Positions 1 to 24,940 are shown, numbered from the stretch's first letter. The stretch: DNA of 64,000 bases from Micropterus salmoides (GCF_014851395.1 NW_024044459.1:6671100-6735099); one strand, 5' to 3'. Numbers and translations are program-made. The notes: generated by a model from the sequence alone, not told the origin.

Positions 1-4
1 GCAG

Positions 5-11797
<11,793 letters not shown>

Positions 11798-14700
11798 CTT
11801 CACCATCTTCCCCTCCCTGTTCCTGCAGCACAATCAGAGCAAGCTCTCCTGAGCTCGCAGCAACCTTTCAACCCCGCTGTCAACTGTTATACCTCACACC
11901 CTCTCCCCCACACCACAGCGACACCCTGTCACGCTGCATGTCGGTCCACAGTATTTAGCGACACTAAAGGCAGACCAGAACCTCACTGGACACACAGCTA
12001 ATCCATCCTCCCAGTGCAGCGTCAAAGGCGCTTTGTGTAGAGTTTGGGCTTTCCTGTATGTCTACCGTTACACTAGTAAGCCATGCCTCTGGTAGAAGCC
12101 TAGCGAACCAAGTATTAACTGACGAGCGATGAAATCCTGCAGATCACCTTTGCCTTCAGTTCACGTCTGAAGGAGCAGCAGGAAAAAGAAAACCAAGTCT
12201 CAGTGCCTTCTACCTGGCTTTTCCTGGCAAATAATATTCCTTCACAGTTAACCCAGTTTGCACGGTGTTAAGGGGGGAATTCCTGCAAATCCGATTTTCA
12301 ACGTTCTTTGCAAGAGGATTCATTTTCATAAACGGTCACAATGTTTTTTCTTTTGTTGGTTGTGAATATTTTTGTGTAACTCATCAGCTTTCTAAAGAAC
12401 AACAAACCAAACGAGCCAGTGATGTTGGAATTCCCCCCACAACCCTGAAAATCCCCATCGAAAGGAATTCAGACAGATGCAGCCTTTTTGCACGAAGTCT
12501 TCCAGACGTTACAGTATGATACAGATGCCTCTCTTTCAATGGAAAAAGTGCCTGTGTGGATTTTGATGCTGGAAACCAGGATATGAACACTCTCTGTGGG
12601 CCAATCGTGAAGATTTGAGGAGTTGTTGCCAAATATGTTTTCAGAGCCTTTTGATTTCAGCAGCACAAACACACTCATGATGGTTTTACACTAAAGGTCT
12701 CATGGACTGCTAATAATTTGATGTGTATGGAGTTGAACGCTAAACCATATAATGTGAGTGTTTGTGTTTTGTAGGCCTGCATTTGCCATCTTGCACTTAG
12801 ACTTCTTTCAGTAGGCACATACAGCTCACTGCATCAGTTCATCATAAATATAAGTAGCATTTGTTTGTTTTTAATTATAAAATGTCTGTTGACTGAGTTC
12901 TGTTCAGATCAGAGAGCCTTAAACTTTATAAGCCTGGGACTCTAATTTGTGAAATAGCGTGTCACCCAGGGCCCTCATTTTGGGAGAATGTGCTCTAGTA
13001 TTTGGAAACCAGCAGTGACAGATTCATAGGTGAAGACTCGCTTTATTTCAATGCAGCGTCTCATTAAAAAGGAATACTTCCGCTTATTAGGAAATACACT
13101 TATTTACTTTCTTGCCGAATTTGATATGACTTTCATGCCTGAACGTTAAATATAAAGCTAGAACCAGGAGATTTTGTGTGTTTGATGCTGATGTTGTGTT
13201 AGACATTTTTGAAATTAGTGTGAGTAACCATTACTATAGAGATCCTTTGTAGCACACAGTGTAATTTCATTTGTCTGATTTCAGTCAGCAACATTGATTT
13301 TTGTGGGTAACACTTTGGGTCCCCCTATTTAGTAAGCAGTATAAATACAATACATTATGCAGCTATAAGGACATTTAAGGCAGTTTTATATACACTTAAA
13401 TCTGCTTACAACTACATTATAGTGTGTTATAGACCGTTTATTAAATGTTTATATACTGTTTGTAAATGCTAAACAGGGGGGACTTAAAACATAGTGTTGC
13501 CATGTAATGCTGTGTGAATGCTGTGAGTTTATTGTGCCTCAACATACCAAGTTCACTGTATTTATTTGCATGGATTCCAGACATTGTAGTGAGGTCATTG
13601 CTTTATTTGTGTGCCTGAAGTGTATATGAACATATCACACATACAGTTTAGTAGATGCACTGAGATAAGCTTTTTTTGTTTAACTCCACACCCATTTCCT
13701 GCCTTAACAGTTTCCGCGAGTGAACCTGACGCTTCAAACTCTGGCTATCTCAACCAGGCTATGTGTCACAGCGTGGAAATTTGTTTCTAAAACAAGGTCC
13801 ATCTTGTTTGGGCCTCTTGATGAACACTAATAGAAAGTGACTGTGAGAAACTGGTTGGACGTGTCTGGTGAAGGTGACTGCACACTGTTGGTTTGGATCA
13901 GATGGGGCTGCCAAAGGGTATCCGTAGCAACATCAGAAGCAACATTTTTGTCTCGATTTTGAAGCACATCCTGCCGTGCCGTTTGCCAAGCCACCTTGTG
14001 ACAATGTGTCCAGCTGCATTAGATATTCAGTGATTTAAAGTTAGCACAAGAGCCTCCAAAAAGGACAGTTCCTTTTTTTTTTTTGTGTACGAGAGAGTGC
14101 GAGTGAGTTATTTAATGGCATTTGAAAAAGCATTGGCTCTCTGTTGATAGGGCTTTGTGATGCTGAGGATTATCAGCCAATGTTTTTATTGTGTTTTGCT
14201 TGATTCCACCGCTGGCCCACATGTTTTATTGCTCCCGACAGGAACGTCTGAAAGCTACAGAAAGATCTGAAACCTCTCCGTCCTGGAAGTGGAATGTGTT
14301 TTGATCACGCTTTAGTGATCCTGGGACTTTACGAGGACCAGCGCATGTTGACGTGGAGTGATTGATGAACACTGAGCCCGGCCTGTTGAGGAGAGACCAG
14401 AGAGCTGGCAAAAGCTAGGAAGCACATTCCACCTCCACATGATACAGCCGTAAGGGACATGTTACAGTAGTGTTTGGGACCTGACGTGATGCCCTTTAAG
14501 TGTATAGCTTTACCACAGCGAGCAAAGCAAATGTGAACGGTGCATTATAGGGTCCTTTTTATCACTCTACATTTATTTTTCTTTTGGTTTACTTGAAAAT
14601 GCTCTGAGAATTCCACTGAACCTGCTTAAGTTTGTTAACTTTTTGTTTCCGTGTTGCCTTTTTTACAATCCATGCTAGATATTGTTTTTGGTGAGGATTT

Positions 14701-14800
14701 TCTAAGAGAGTATCCTGATCACACTACATGCAGTGCTGAAATTGTCCCTTAGCAAAGAATAGAGCTGAATGAATAAATTTGTGTGTGTATGTGTAGGGAC
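11798..14800 (+). other. specc1l: specc1l 3' UTR
   Basis: About 3 kb without coding potential follows the TGA and ends soon after an AATAAA at 14772-14777. It contains a small MITE at 13304-13502. The end is inferred from the polyA signal alone. Confidence 0.6.
13304..13502. mobile_element. Small MITE in the specc1l 3' UTR
   Basis: The left end GGGTAACACTTTGGGTCCCC is mirrored by GGGGGGACTTAAAACATAG...TGTTGCC at the right. This is the pattern of a short fish MITE family with GGTAACACTT ends. The centre is AT-rich with tandem TATA-type words and no ORF. Confidence 0.65.
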
Positions 14801-15033
14801 TAAGCTACAGTATTAAGTGCACACTATGATGATAATCAGTTGTAAAAAAAATTTATGCTGTTTGGATTTGTGGTGTTTTATTTTTTCTGGCAGTAGTTAT
14901 AAAAGACCATTGAAACAGCCATGGTTGTTGTCATCAATCTCTTGGCTGGTATTCAACTTTACCTGTGTAAACGAAGTTACATGACACTCAGTATTGAATG
15001 CTGCATTTCATTGAAATGGCAATTACAGTGTAA

Positions 15034-16041
15034 GGAAATGTCTAGATAAACCAGATTACATTTTATTTAAAAAACTTCTAAGAAACTATCTTGATAAACC
15101 AGATTGTATTCCATTTAAACAACAATTAAAGTGAAAGTAAATCTCTAGATAAACCAGATTACATTTGGAAGGAAATGTCTAGATAAACCAGATTACATTT
15201 TATTTAGACAACGATTTAGGAAATGTCTAGATAAACCAGATTACATTTTATTTAAACAACAATTTAGGAAATGTCTAGATAAACCAGATTACATTTTATT
15301 TAAACAACAATTTAGGAAATGTCTAGATAAACCAGATTACATTTTATTTAGACAACGATTTAGGAAATGTCTAGATAAACCAGATTACATTTTATTTAAA
15401 CAACAATTTAGGAAATGTCTAGATAAACCAGATTACATTTTATTTAGACAACGATTTAGGAAATGTCTAGATAAACCAGATTACATTTGGAAGGAAATGT
15501 CTAGATAAACCAGATTACATTTTATTTAGACAACGATTTAGGAAATGTCTAGATAAACCAGATTACATTTGGAAGGACATGTCTAGATAAACCAGATTAC
15601 ATTTGGAAGGAAATGTCTAGATAAACCAGATTACATTTGGAAGGAAATGTCTAGATAAACCAGATTACATTTGGAAGGAAATGTCTAGATAAACCAGATT
15701 ACATTTTATTTAGACAACGATTTAGGAAATGTCTAGATAAACCAGATTACATTTTATTTAGACAACGATTTAGGAAATGTCTAGATAAACCAGATTACAT
15801 TTGGAAGGACATGTCTAGATAAACCAGATTACATTTGGAAGGAAATGTCTAGATAAACCAGATTACATTTTATTTAGACAACGATTTAGGAAATGTCTAG
15901 ATAAACCAGATTACATTTTATTTAAAAAACTTCTAAGAAACTATCTTGATAAACCAGATTGTATTCCATTTAAACAGCAATTAAAGTGAAAGTAAATCTC
16001 TAGATAAACCAGATTACATTTGGAAGGAAATGTCTAGATAA
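15034..16041. repeat. Minisatellite with mixed 48-bp and 34-bp units
   Basis: About twenty copies of the core TCTAGATAAACCAGATTACA occur head to tail. Two unit lengths alternate: 48 bp with TTTTATTTAGACAACGATTT as spacer, and 34 bp with only TTTGGAAGGAA. The array is bracketed by two copies of a 153-bp block (15034-15186 and 15889-16041) that I find differ at one base. The sequence just outside each block is also related, though more diverged. It lies between the specc1l 3' end and the candidate adora2a first exon. Confidence 0.95.
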
Positions 16042-16199
16042 TCTGTATTGAATTTCACTGAAACGGCGATTAGAGTGTAAGAAAATGTCAAGAGATACCA
16101 GATTGCATTTAATTTATACGGCGATTATAGTTCAAAAAAGAAAGTGTGTCATCAACACACTCATCTGTGTACACAACACATCCGCCCCCGGATAGGAAA

Positions 16200-16574
16200 C
16201 AGATCGAGGCTCAATCAGGCTGAATATGTTTTATGAGGGAGGGGTGAGAGAGAGAGAGAGCGAGAGAGAGAGAGCGAGAGCCTCATCTGTCTCAGGTCAT
16301 TCACTATAGAAGCGTTGTTACTCATCTCAGTGCGAGCAGGAGAAATTGATCCGACTTTGAATGCGTTTTAATTTCCTGCACTTAACAGCATTGTGAACTG
16401 AACTTAATAGAAGAAGTTTCACACTTAAAGGTTAGGCCTACTTGTCGCTCAGAGGGAAGTGAAAACGATCATTTGCGTGATATTTCTAGGTCGGACTTGG
16501 TTTTATCGCCTACAAAGTGCTTTCAGATATAGGCTGACATCTACATTCTGCCCGAAGGACATCAGCAAGAAAAG
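16200..16574 (+). promoter_or_regulatory. adora2a: Candidate promoter and non-coding first exon of adora2a
   Basis: A GA-rich block (16248-16282) is followed by non-coding sequence ending at 16574 in AAAAG with a strong donor GTGAGT. A matching acceptor, TTTTTTCTTCAG ending at 20819, lies upstream of the adora2a ATG. Vertebrate ADORA2A has non-coding 5' exons, so this fits. It rests only on splice signals and position; the transcription start is not visible. Confidence 0.4.
16248..16282. repeat. (GA)n microsatellite
   Basis: GAGA repeats interrupted by two CGA steps, just inside the candidate adora2a promoter. Confidence 0.9.
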
Positions 16575-19500
16575 GTGAGTCCTTTTAATTAACAAAAAGT
16601 TTTGCACTGAATTAAAACCAATTAAAGTAATTGGATTTTGGACTGATTGATTGATAGACTGAATGCCTGCCTGCTATTCTTGCATTAAGTTTGGTCGGAC
16701 CCCATGCACGCCCTGTTAACGTGCGGTTTGCGCAGCAGCACACAGCACACAGGCAGAACAAGGGAAAGCATCTGAAAGCACGAGGTAAATGTGTGACGAA
16801 TGCGATGCAGTGATGTTTGGTACAAGATGTCCTACACTGGGTGTTGGGTTTCCTCACCTGTGAGAACAAAAGCGAGCAGAAATGAACCTGAAGAACGTAA
16901 CAATTCAGTGAGAGTCTCCACATCATGCGTAGGAATTCCTGGCAGTTTCTGGAACTGCTGTTCATTTAAAAACAAACATGTAGGTCCTGGATTATAACTG
17001 ATCATGTGAACCATGTGGGCAAATTGTTGAGTAGCCTTTCTAATGACAGGCTGGTTCAAGCTGTTAGGGGGTACTGGATCAAAAGTTTGCTGTTGGGCCC
17101 CTACTAACTAATAAAACAGGAAGTAATAATGCAACAGTACTGCAATACTTGTATTTATGCTGTACTTAAGTTGCAGTTTAATTTAAAAAACCTACATTTA
17201 ATAAAAATACCAAAAATAAATTGACATGTAATGAACCTGGGGCTTTCCAGGGGCTTGGGGTTTACCTAGAAAAGAGTCAGGCAGGTTTAAATCAACCAGG
17301 TGTGGATCCGCAGCAAATCAAGTCTCAGTTGTGGGCCCTGTGTCAAAATGCAGCCTAAATGGTGCATATTTCAAATTGTGTTTGCAACAGAGACTCAGTG
17401 GGGGCTCTCAGCTACTTTTTGCTCCAGGGCCTTCTAGTGTGTTAATCTAAAAACAAACTGTTAAATGCTCGCACTGATGATTAGTCACCATGTTTTTACT
17501 CAGTGAGCCTACGTCTCTGTGTGGTCTATGTTTTCCCTGGCTGCAAGACAAATTTCCCCTCGGGGGGCAATAAATTAAAGGACCAGTGTGTAATATTTAG
17601 GGGGATATTGGCAGAAATGCAATATAATATTCTAAAGTATGTTTTCATTATAGTAACTGAAAATAAGAATCATTGTGTTTTTGTCACCTTAGAATGAGCC
17701 CTTTTTATCTACAGAGGGAGCGGGTCCTCTTCCACAGAGTCCACCATGTTGCACCGCCATGTTTGTACAATAGCCCAGAAAGGCGAGTTTCAGCCACCGT
17801 AGTTTCTCCTACATGCTTGGAACAGGAGCGTGAGGGGAGGGTTATCGGCTGGCTGCAATCTGCAACCTCATTGCTACATGCCACTAAATCCCACACACTG
17901 GACCTTTTTGAAGACCATGATTAGCTCATGGACACTTCAGTAGGGCAGTCTCTTGTCATCAGAGTTGCTCTTGCTAGAGGACAATCAACCCTAATCACTT
18001 TGTCCATCGGCACCGTATACCGACCTACAACCATGTCTGTTATCAGGTAGCTGAGAGTTTGGCATGTCAGAAGGACTATGCTCAAGTGATTTGATGTGTT
18101 CTTGATGATGCTGTAGGGTTTGGGGTTAATTAGTTTTAACTTTAATAGCCTTGTAAATTCGAATGATTAATTCACTTCCGAATTGCACCAAACATCTCAA
18201 TCTGAATACAAAGAGTTTCAATTTCTGAGCAAAAATGTCGCTAGCCCAAGCCCTGCTTAAGAAAGACCTCACTTTGACTTGTTTCACGATAAATCCCTGG
18301 AGTTTCTCTGATGCGTTTCATTATGCCATCTCAGGACAGCTTGTTATTGTAGGATGCATTGCTAGCGTAGGGGAATGACTGTTTTCAGAGATTAATTTTT
18401 TCCTTTACTGTCCTCTGGGTTTTTTGTTTTGGATAAAACATTAAAATACACTGAAATATTACACCAAGCCTCTCTGACATCAAGACAAATGAACACCCTG
18501 GACTCAAACAAAAGCTTTATTTTTTTTAAGTCAAATTGATTGAACAAAACGACCTAGTAATAATTATCGACCTTGAAATAACAAGTCTTGGTATTAATAA
18601 AGAAGTCTCATCCAACCCAAAGGGAAAACCCTGACTCACAGAGCAAAGGCCTCGGTGTTCCACCACAGCTGTTATCTCCAAAAACACGACGTAATCCCAA
18701 GAAACATCCCCTCTGAGGGAATTCACCACCACAAAAACGTTCTGTCTGTGAAGCCTTTTATGGCCGATGGCGCACACATGCCAGGCAATCTAACTACACT
18801 TTGCGTCACTAATTGAGAATAGGCCAGGGGCCACACATATCAAACATCTAAGAATCACAAAATACCCTAAAGATCTACAGTAGCATAGGAGTCACAAGTT
18901 CTTCACTAAATGTGAATAAGATGCATTTATCCAGGGACGCTTACAGCTTACAAATCGAGCAATAGCTGCAACAGTTAGCTAAAACCACAAATTGGTCATC
19001 ATGACCCATCATATATTATACAGACATTTCAAAACATGTAGAAGGTGTGTGTGTTCTCCTCTGTCTCTGTACTGTAGCCATAAAATAAGCCAACTGACGG
19101 CTCTAAAAGACCTCTTGAGCTATCTTAAATTTAAGTTCTTTTTCTTTAACCTGCATGAACCACTATCTATCACCTCCTAACATCGACATAACGCGCAAAC
19201 GGTGGCGATTTATACATCCAGCAGACACAGAGTAACATTAGCATTCATTCCGTTGTGTTTCTGGCTACCTGGCATAGTTACTGCACAGGGTCACTGTAGC
19301 CCTATAGACAGGCCTTGACAGCTGTTTTCCGAGAGGTTCTTCAGATTTGTCTGATCAGATGTTGTACCAAATCTACATTCTATCGCAATATTATTAGAGC
19401 TGTGAGAGTGAACCAAAATAAAATAAAGTTATGGGCCCTAAAACCAAATCAACAACTTGAAAGACGTAACAATGCTCCGTCGACCTGAGGTTTTATTTTA

Positions 19501-20819
19501 TTACCAAACTACACTGTGGTAATTGTATCTAGTGTTAATGGAAAAAAGATTGGTTTCACATCTAAAGGATTTCTTTAATACAGTAAACATTCATGACTAA
19601 ACAAACTAATCAAATTTAATCTTTAATTGTTATTTATTATTAACACTCATCAGGACTGTGTGGGCGTGCTGTGATCAGATATGCCCGACACATTCTGATT
19701 CAAGTGTTGCTATAAACAGACTGCCCATTTGGAATGAGTGAGAAGAGCTCAGATAAAAACACAAATGCAGAAAACATTCAGGTGAAGAAACCAAAGCCTC
19801 TCTAACACAGAAAATTAGGTGCTCATGCTGGACACCACTGCCCATTGAGAGAGAGGTTCACTGACAAAATAGGCATTCAGGGCGAGTAGAAGTAAAAATG
19901 AAGGCTTTTCGCCTGTCACATATATTCAAAACGTAACTTTTAGCAGTTTGATGATACGGGTCCAGGTTGCAATACTTAAAAGTGAAACACTGGGAGCTCT
20001 GCTACGTGTATGTTCGACACTGACGAAGTCTACACAAACCGCTCTCCCACTGCTCCTCTGCAGGGTCAAGAGGGGCTATTTATAGAAAACATCGGCAACT
20101 CAAAGTCCCACAAAACACTCATGTGACTATTATTGCAGACTAAAATGAGTTTGTGACAAAGTTAATCTTCATATTGAATGGCCAAGTATTTGCACCAGAG
20201 GTTTCCACTTGTCAGAGCGTTGAAGCCTCTGAAAAAGTATTTAGATGTAATGCTCTTTAAAGCAGCTGGACCCCACCTACCCACTTATAGTGTGTAATTC
20301 TGAGAAACATTTATGCCTTTAAAAGGAAGAATTTATTTGATTAAAATAATCTGATAGAAACCAGGACGAACCTCCATTATAGAGAGGCCAATATGTGACA
20401 TTTAATAATTCAGGTTCACCCTGGTGTTCTGCCAGACAAATACATTAGTCAATTCAGAGTAATAGAAGTCATATATGAAGAAATATTTCCTAAACCGCAC
20501 ATCATGTTTGACACAATCCTACTCTGAAAGATATCTGTTGCAAGATAGTTGTTCCTGTTGACATTCACTTCCTTTATTGTAAAATCATTTCCTCTTTTTC
20601 ACTTCTGCACCTCTTTATCTCCAGCGACATTATGTTCCAGTGATGTGCGTTGTTGGCATCATCTCAGCCCCTCCAGAGGTTCATGGGAAAAAGCCACTGA
20701 GGGGAAGGACCTGAGGGGAGAGGACTGCAGATGAGCTTGTCACCAGGAGAGAATTGAGGCCACTGCGTATTTAGCGAATGCAGCTCCATGTGAAGTTGAA
20801 TAAACCATTTTTTCTTCAG
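16575..20819 (+). other. Candidate adora2a intron 1
   Basis: About 4.2 kb between the candidate non-coding exon and the exon carrying the start codon. It contains the MITE at 17577-17907 and other weakly recognisable repeats (around 19390-19560). I see no gene in it. Confidence 0.4.
17577..17907. mobile_element. MITE with AAAGGACCAGTGTGT ends
   Basis: The left end AAAGGACCAGTGTGT is the inverse of the right end ACACACTGGACCTTT. The element is 331 bp with no ORF of note. I recognise it as a high-copy family of percomorph fish genomes, and it is the main basis for the taxonomic guess. Confidence 0.85.
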
Positions 20820-20881
20820 CATCTTGAGCTGAGCAGGTGTGAGGGAGCTGCCACAGCTGCTCGGGGGATCTGGTCTGGTGG

Positions 20882-20956
20882 ATGTCTATGAGAGTTTTGC
20901 AGGCGAGGAGGCTGAGCTCAGCGGCTGCCAGGCTGCAGCTATGGTCGTTGAGGTGA
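20882..20956 (+). promoter_or_regulatory. Upstream ORF 1 in the adora2a leader (24 codons)
   Basis: ATG TCT ATG at 20882 opens a 24-codon frame that stops at TGA 20954-20956, 40 bp before the receptor ATG. It is downstream of the inferred acceptor at 20819 and so probably part of the mRNA leader. Confidence 0.45.
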
Positions 20957-21048
20957 GGTGTCCTCCCTCATCAGTGACCTCGCCGTTTGTCCCACCATGC
21001 CGGAAGACCCTGTCGCCTCCATCCTCTACATCATCCTGGAGCTGCTGA
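20941..21048 (+). promoter_or_regulatory. Upstream ORF 2 overlapping the adora2a start
   Basis: An ATG at 20941 opens a 35-residue frame (MVVEVRCPPSSVTSPF...) that runs across the receptor ATG at 20997 in another frame and stops at 21048. Ribosomes using it could not also start the receptor, so it would dampen translation. A possible donor (GAG/GTGAGG, 20953) could splice it away. Its presence in mRNA is inferred. Confidence 0.45.
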
Positions 21049-23480
21049 TTGCTATGTTCTCCGTGCTGGGCAATGTGCTGGTCTGCTGGGCTGTGTGCCT
21101 CAACAGCAACCTGCAGAGCATCACCAACTTCTTTGTGGTGTCGCTGGCGGTAGCCGACATCGCCGTGGGCGTCCTGGCCATTCCCTTCGCCATTGTCATC
21201 AGCACCGGCTTCTGCTCCAACTTCTACGGCTGCCTGTTCATCGCCTGCTTTGTGCTGGTTCTCACCCAGAGCTCCATCTTCAGCCTGTTGGCCATCGCTA
21301 TAGACCGGTACATTGCAATCAAGATCCCACTCAGGTCAGTGGCCCAGAGGAATTCTGAGTAGTTAGATGTGTGGCCGTGGATCCTCCTTATGCAGTTAGA
21401 GGAGAAAGATAAGTTGGCTTTATTAATGGTTTACAAATCATTTATGAAAGCTTTATAGGTCAGTTATAAGCTAAGAATAAAAAGCCATTAACAGCTGCAG
21501 TCTAGAGGGCTAATTAGAAAGGGAGAAAGTGCTGAGCATTTATTATGTACTACAAACATTTACAGCTGCATTAAAAACCACCAAAGGGATTATTCACAGC
21601 CTGGCAACCGAAAAGTAAAAAAAAAAAAGTTTATTAACTATTAATAAAACTATTAATAAACAGACTAGTTGAAATTTATAAACCCTTTATAAAGCATGCC
21701 TTTTTAGAAAGTTCTTAAGCTAAGGAAATAAAAATAAATGTGTTTTTGGGAAACAAAATAAGAACCTCAAGTGCGTGATTTAATATCCTTAAACAACAGA
21801 GAGTGCATTAAAAATGTGTCATAACTTGTTGTCTTGGCCTTTTCTTTCTTTTCTCAGCTTAGTCTCATGTATTTCTTAGTCCCAGGCAGAGGAGGAGATA
21901 AGTGTCTCCAGAAATGGCGTCTCCCACGAGGCCGTGTCCCCCTGGAGCAATCAAATGAATTTTGCTGTAATTGCTTATACAGGCCGTGTGACCCCCTGTG
22001 TAATCTTAACTTCATGATTTTTCTGTAAAAACACTGTGCTTGTCAGACTGTTCATGTTGAAAGTCAGCCTAGATTAGCTAAGGACGGTTTGTCCGTCACC
22101 CAGTGACACGCTGACCAGCAGTGATGCTGTAGCTCGAGACTGTGACCTCATCATACTAAAACACTGAACCTCAGATTCACATTGAGCTCAGCCTTCCTGT
22201 TTTCAGGACTCAAATGCGGGGTGGGGGGGCTTGTTTTTGCAGCATTAACCTTTGCACTTTAACATCTCAAGAATGTGATAGAAACAAGCAAAATATGTCA
22301 GCTGCTCTCCCACACTGCGCTACAGGCATTCTCAAAATAGTCTCTTCCTTTGCAGAGGGCTGAAAGACTTTGTTTGCTTATCTTTTCTCTTTTAGTTCCG
22401 GGAGGAGAAGTGCTTGCACAGAGCAATCAGCTGGGGAAATTATAAGTCATGGGGAACTTCAAATACTGTACACAAAAGATTATTAATTACAGTGCAGTCT
22501 TGCATCGAACATGAGATAATTGTTGGAAGCTTTCCGATAATGAATATAGACATTTTAGTATGACCTTTAATCTGTAACGTTCAGAGTTTTAAGCTGACAG
22601 ACTGATGTTTCATATTGTCTCCCTCTCCAGGTACAACAGCTTGGTGACAGGCCAGCGGGCACAAGGCATCATCGCCATCTGCTGGGTTTTATCCATCATC
22701 ATCGGCCTGACCCCCATGATGGGCTGGCACAAGCTGTCCGAGAGCGCCAACAGCACCTGCCCCCCCGGCCTGATGAAGTGCCTGTTTGAGGAGGTGGTGG
22801 TCATGGAGTATATGGTCTACTTCAACTTTTTTGCCTGTGTGCTGATTCCCCTGCTGCTGATGCTGGCCATCTACCTGTGTATCTTCATGGCCGCTCGCCA
22901 CCAGCTCAAGCTGATGGAGGTGAAAGCCGTTCACGGAGAGAAGTCGCGCTCGACGCTGCAGAAGGAGGTGCAGGCTGCCAAGTCGCTGGCCATCATTGTC
23001 GGGCTGTTTGCAGTCTGCTGGCTGCCTTTACACATCATCAACTGCTTCACCCTCTTCTGCCCTCAGTGTGAGCGTCCTCCGCTCTGGATCATGTATGTGG
23101 CCATTATTCTCTCCCATGCCAACTCTGTGATCAACCCCTTTATCTACGCCTACCGCATCCGGGAGTTCCGACAAACCTTTCGTAAGATTATCCGCCGCCA
23201 CATTCTGGGCCAGCGGGAGCGGTTTGAGAGTAGCAGCAGTATGCGCAACTCCACTCACAACAGCATCACTGACTCCATCAGACTCAAGGCAAACGGCCTC
23301 AGCTTTGACGTTTTTACTGAACACAACAGCTGCAGTAGCTGTGAAAGTTCTGTAGGGGGCGGTCTAGTGGCGGTATCCCAACCCCCTCTCTCAGTTGTCA
23401 TCTCCCACTGTCCTAAGATGGGCTCTTGTCCACTGCAAGCCCTCAGACAGACTCAAATTCCCAGAGGTCAACATCTATAG
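20997..23480 (+). CDS. adora2a: Adenosine A2A receptor, two coding exons, 395 aa
   Basis: Gs-coupled seven-helix receptor for extracellular adenosine at the plasma membrane. Exons 20997-21334 and 22631-23480 join within an Arg codon (AG/G), the intron position I know for adenosine receptors. The start is CCACCATGC, a good Kozak context. Helix 1 is LLIAMFSVLGNVLVCWAVCL, helix 3 ends with the DRY motif in AIDRYIAIKIP, helix 6 has AVCWLPLHIINCF with the toggle Trp and ligand-binding Asn, and helix 7 has NPFIYAY. The second extracellular loop keeps the Phe-Glu ligand pair (KCLFEEVV). The cytoplasmic tail starts RIREFRQTFRKIIRRH. Length is slightly below the human 412 aa because the tail is shorter. 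The neighbours specc1l and upb1 are the human ones. Two fish paralogs exist, so the aa/ab suffix is left open. Confidence 0.95.
21335..22630 (+). other. adora2a coding intron
   Basis: Donor GTCAGT, acceptor CCCTCTCCAG, phase 2. AT-rich, with no recognised element. Confidence 0.9.
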
Positions 23481-24940
23481 CGTGCTGGCAAAGGTGTCCT
23501 AACACAGGAGCGGATCATTTACTAGTATTCAGGAGCCTTGCAGTAAAATGTCAATGTCAGCTCAGCAGCAGCTCTCAAAGGAAATGGGAGAACAGTAAGC
23601 AAATAATGGACAACGAATGTCACTGAGATAGCTCAAATCTCCTTGCTGTGAGAAACTGTCTCCACTATTTAAACAGTGATGTTTTAATTTAAACTAGACT
23701 AAAAGTCTAAAAGCACTGCTAGCTGCCCAAAGAGTTGTTCTGCTTCAAGACCCCCCACATGACCAAGAGTGGTTTGAATGGAATGAGGGACTGATGCCTG
23801 AAAGCAGGTCACACCTCAAAAATGGTTCTGCATTAAATGAATTAAACAAGAGCACAAAATCCTTGGCATTGTATTTGCAAATAGTTAGAGTTCAGTACGA
23901 ATGCACTTTGACTGTTGAAATAGCTTAAACCCACCAAAGCTCAGCTCAATATGGAAAGAAGTGGGAGCATGGACCCATCACTCTCTTCAAACAAGAATGG
24001 AAAAGGCGATGATTGTCTTTTCAGGAAGTCGCTCCTGCAGGTAGAAATAATATATGATGGTTTCAATTTTTCAGGGATGTGGATATAAACGTACTCTGAT
24101 GGATTTCAGCACAGAGCACCACCATGGTGTATGGGCAGAGCATTATTGCTTATGCAAGGCAAGGCAAGTTTATTTGTATAGCACATTTCAACAACAAGGT
24201 AATTCAAAGTGCTTTACATAAAATATAAAAGCAACAGGGAAATATAAAAAAGTTTAAAAGCAACATAGAGAAATTGAAAAAATACACATTAAAATATAAG
24301 TTACAGTGCAGTGTAAAATCAGGGTTAAAAGAGTTAAATGGAAAACAAAAACAGGCTGAGGGGTTGAGCAAATTATGATGCAGTACTGCATCATAATTTG
24401 CACCCCATCCTGAGGACCTGCCAGGTGCACAGACGGCGCCACCAGCCTGCTTAGCAACGTTCACCCTCATTTGCAGAAAATTAAACATTTTTCACATTCA
24501 GCATATTCCTTTGTAGTTCAGCCTCAACAGGAATGAATCGGTTCCGGTTTCATTTTTCACCGAGTTGCTCCCTGTTACTTTTGAATTCTTTCACCAGTGA
24601 CAGGCTGGTTCAGGTTTGTGTCAATAGCGAAGTTAATGGTGTAATGCTGAAATAACCTTGTATTTTTGTTTGCTCAATGGGACAATGTGAATTGACTGTC
24701 CTTGTGTAAGTTATATTCATGTAAATGTTGACTTCTGAGATAGTTTGATGAATGATGGGAAATTATTTGAAGAGGACTGTGAATGCTTTTATTTTAGACT
24801 TAAATCAAACTCATGGAAGACACTTGTTTTTTATTTTTCCTGATAAATTCATCCTCAGTCCAGTGCAGCTATTGCCTTCTATGGAAGGCTAGCGAAAAGT
24901 CCTGTCTTTAAATAAATCCTTTTACTTTTTCAATGTGTAC
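23481..24940 (+). other. adora2a: adora2a 3' UTR
   Basis: Non-coding sequence to an AATAAA at 24911-24916. It includes a dispersed fish repeat at 24155-24235 (AAGGCAAGTTTATTTGTATA ... AATTCAAAGTGCTTTACAT). Confidence 0.55.
24155..24235 (+). repeat. Dispersed repeat fragment in the adora2a 3' UTR
   Basis: AAGGCAAGTTTATTTGTATA followed by AATTCAAAGTGCTTTACAT is a very common teleost repeat; only this piece is recognisable. Confidence 0.6.

Noticed and set aside
15034..16041. Regular direct repeats that could suggest a CRISPR-like array
   Set aside because: The units are continuous tandem repeats of two lengths with no unique spacers, in a vertebrate genome. It is a minisatellite.
20987..21358. 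123-codon ORF inside adora2a exon 1, +1 frame
   Set aside because: It opens with TTG rather than ATG and mirrors the high GC of the receptor exon. Only the ATG-started frame at 20941 is kept as a possible uORF.
23028..23324. 98-codon antisense ORF in adora2a exon 2
   Set aside because: Shadow of the receptor coding frame with no independent evidence.
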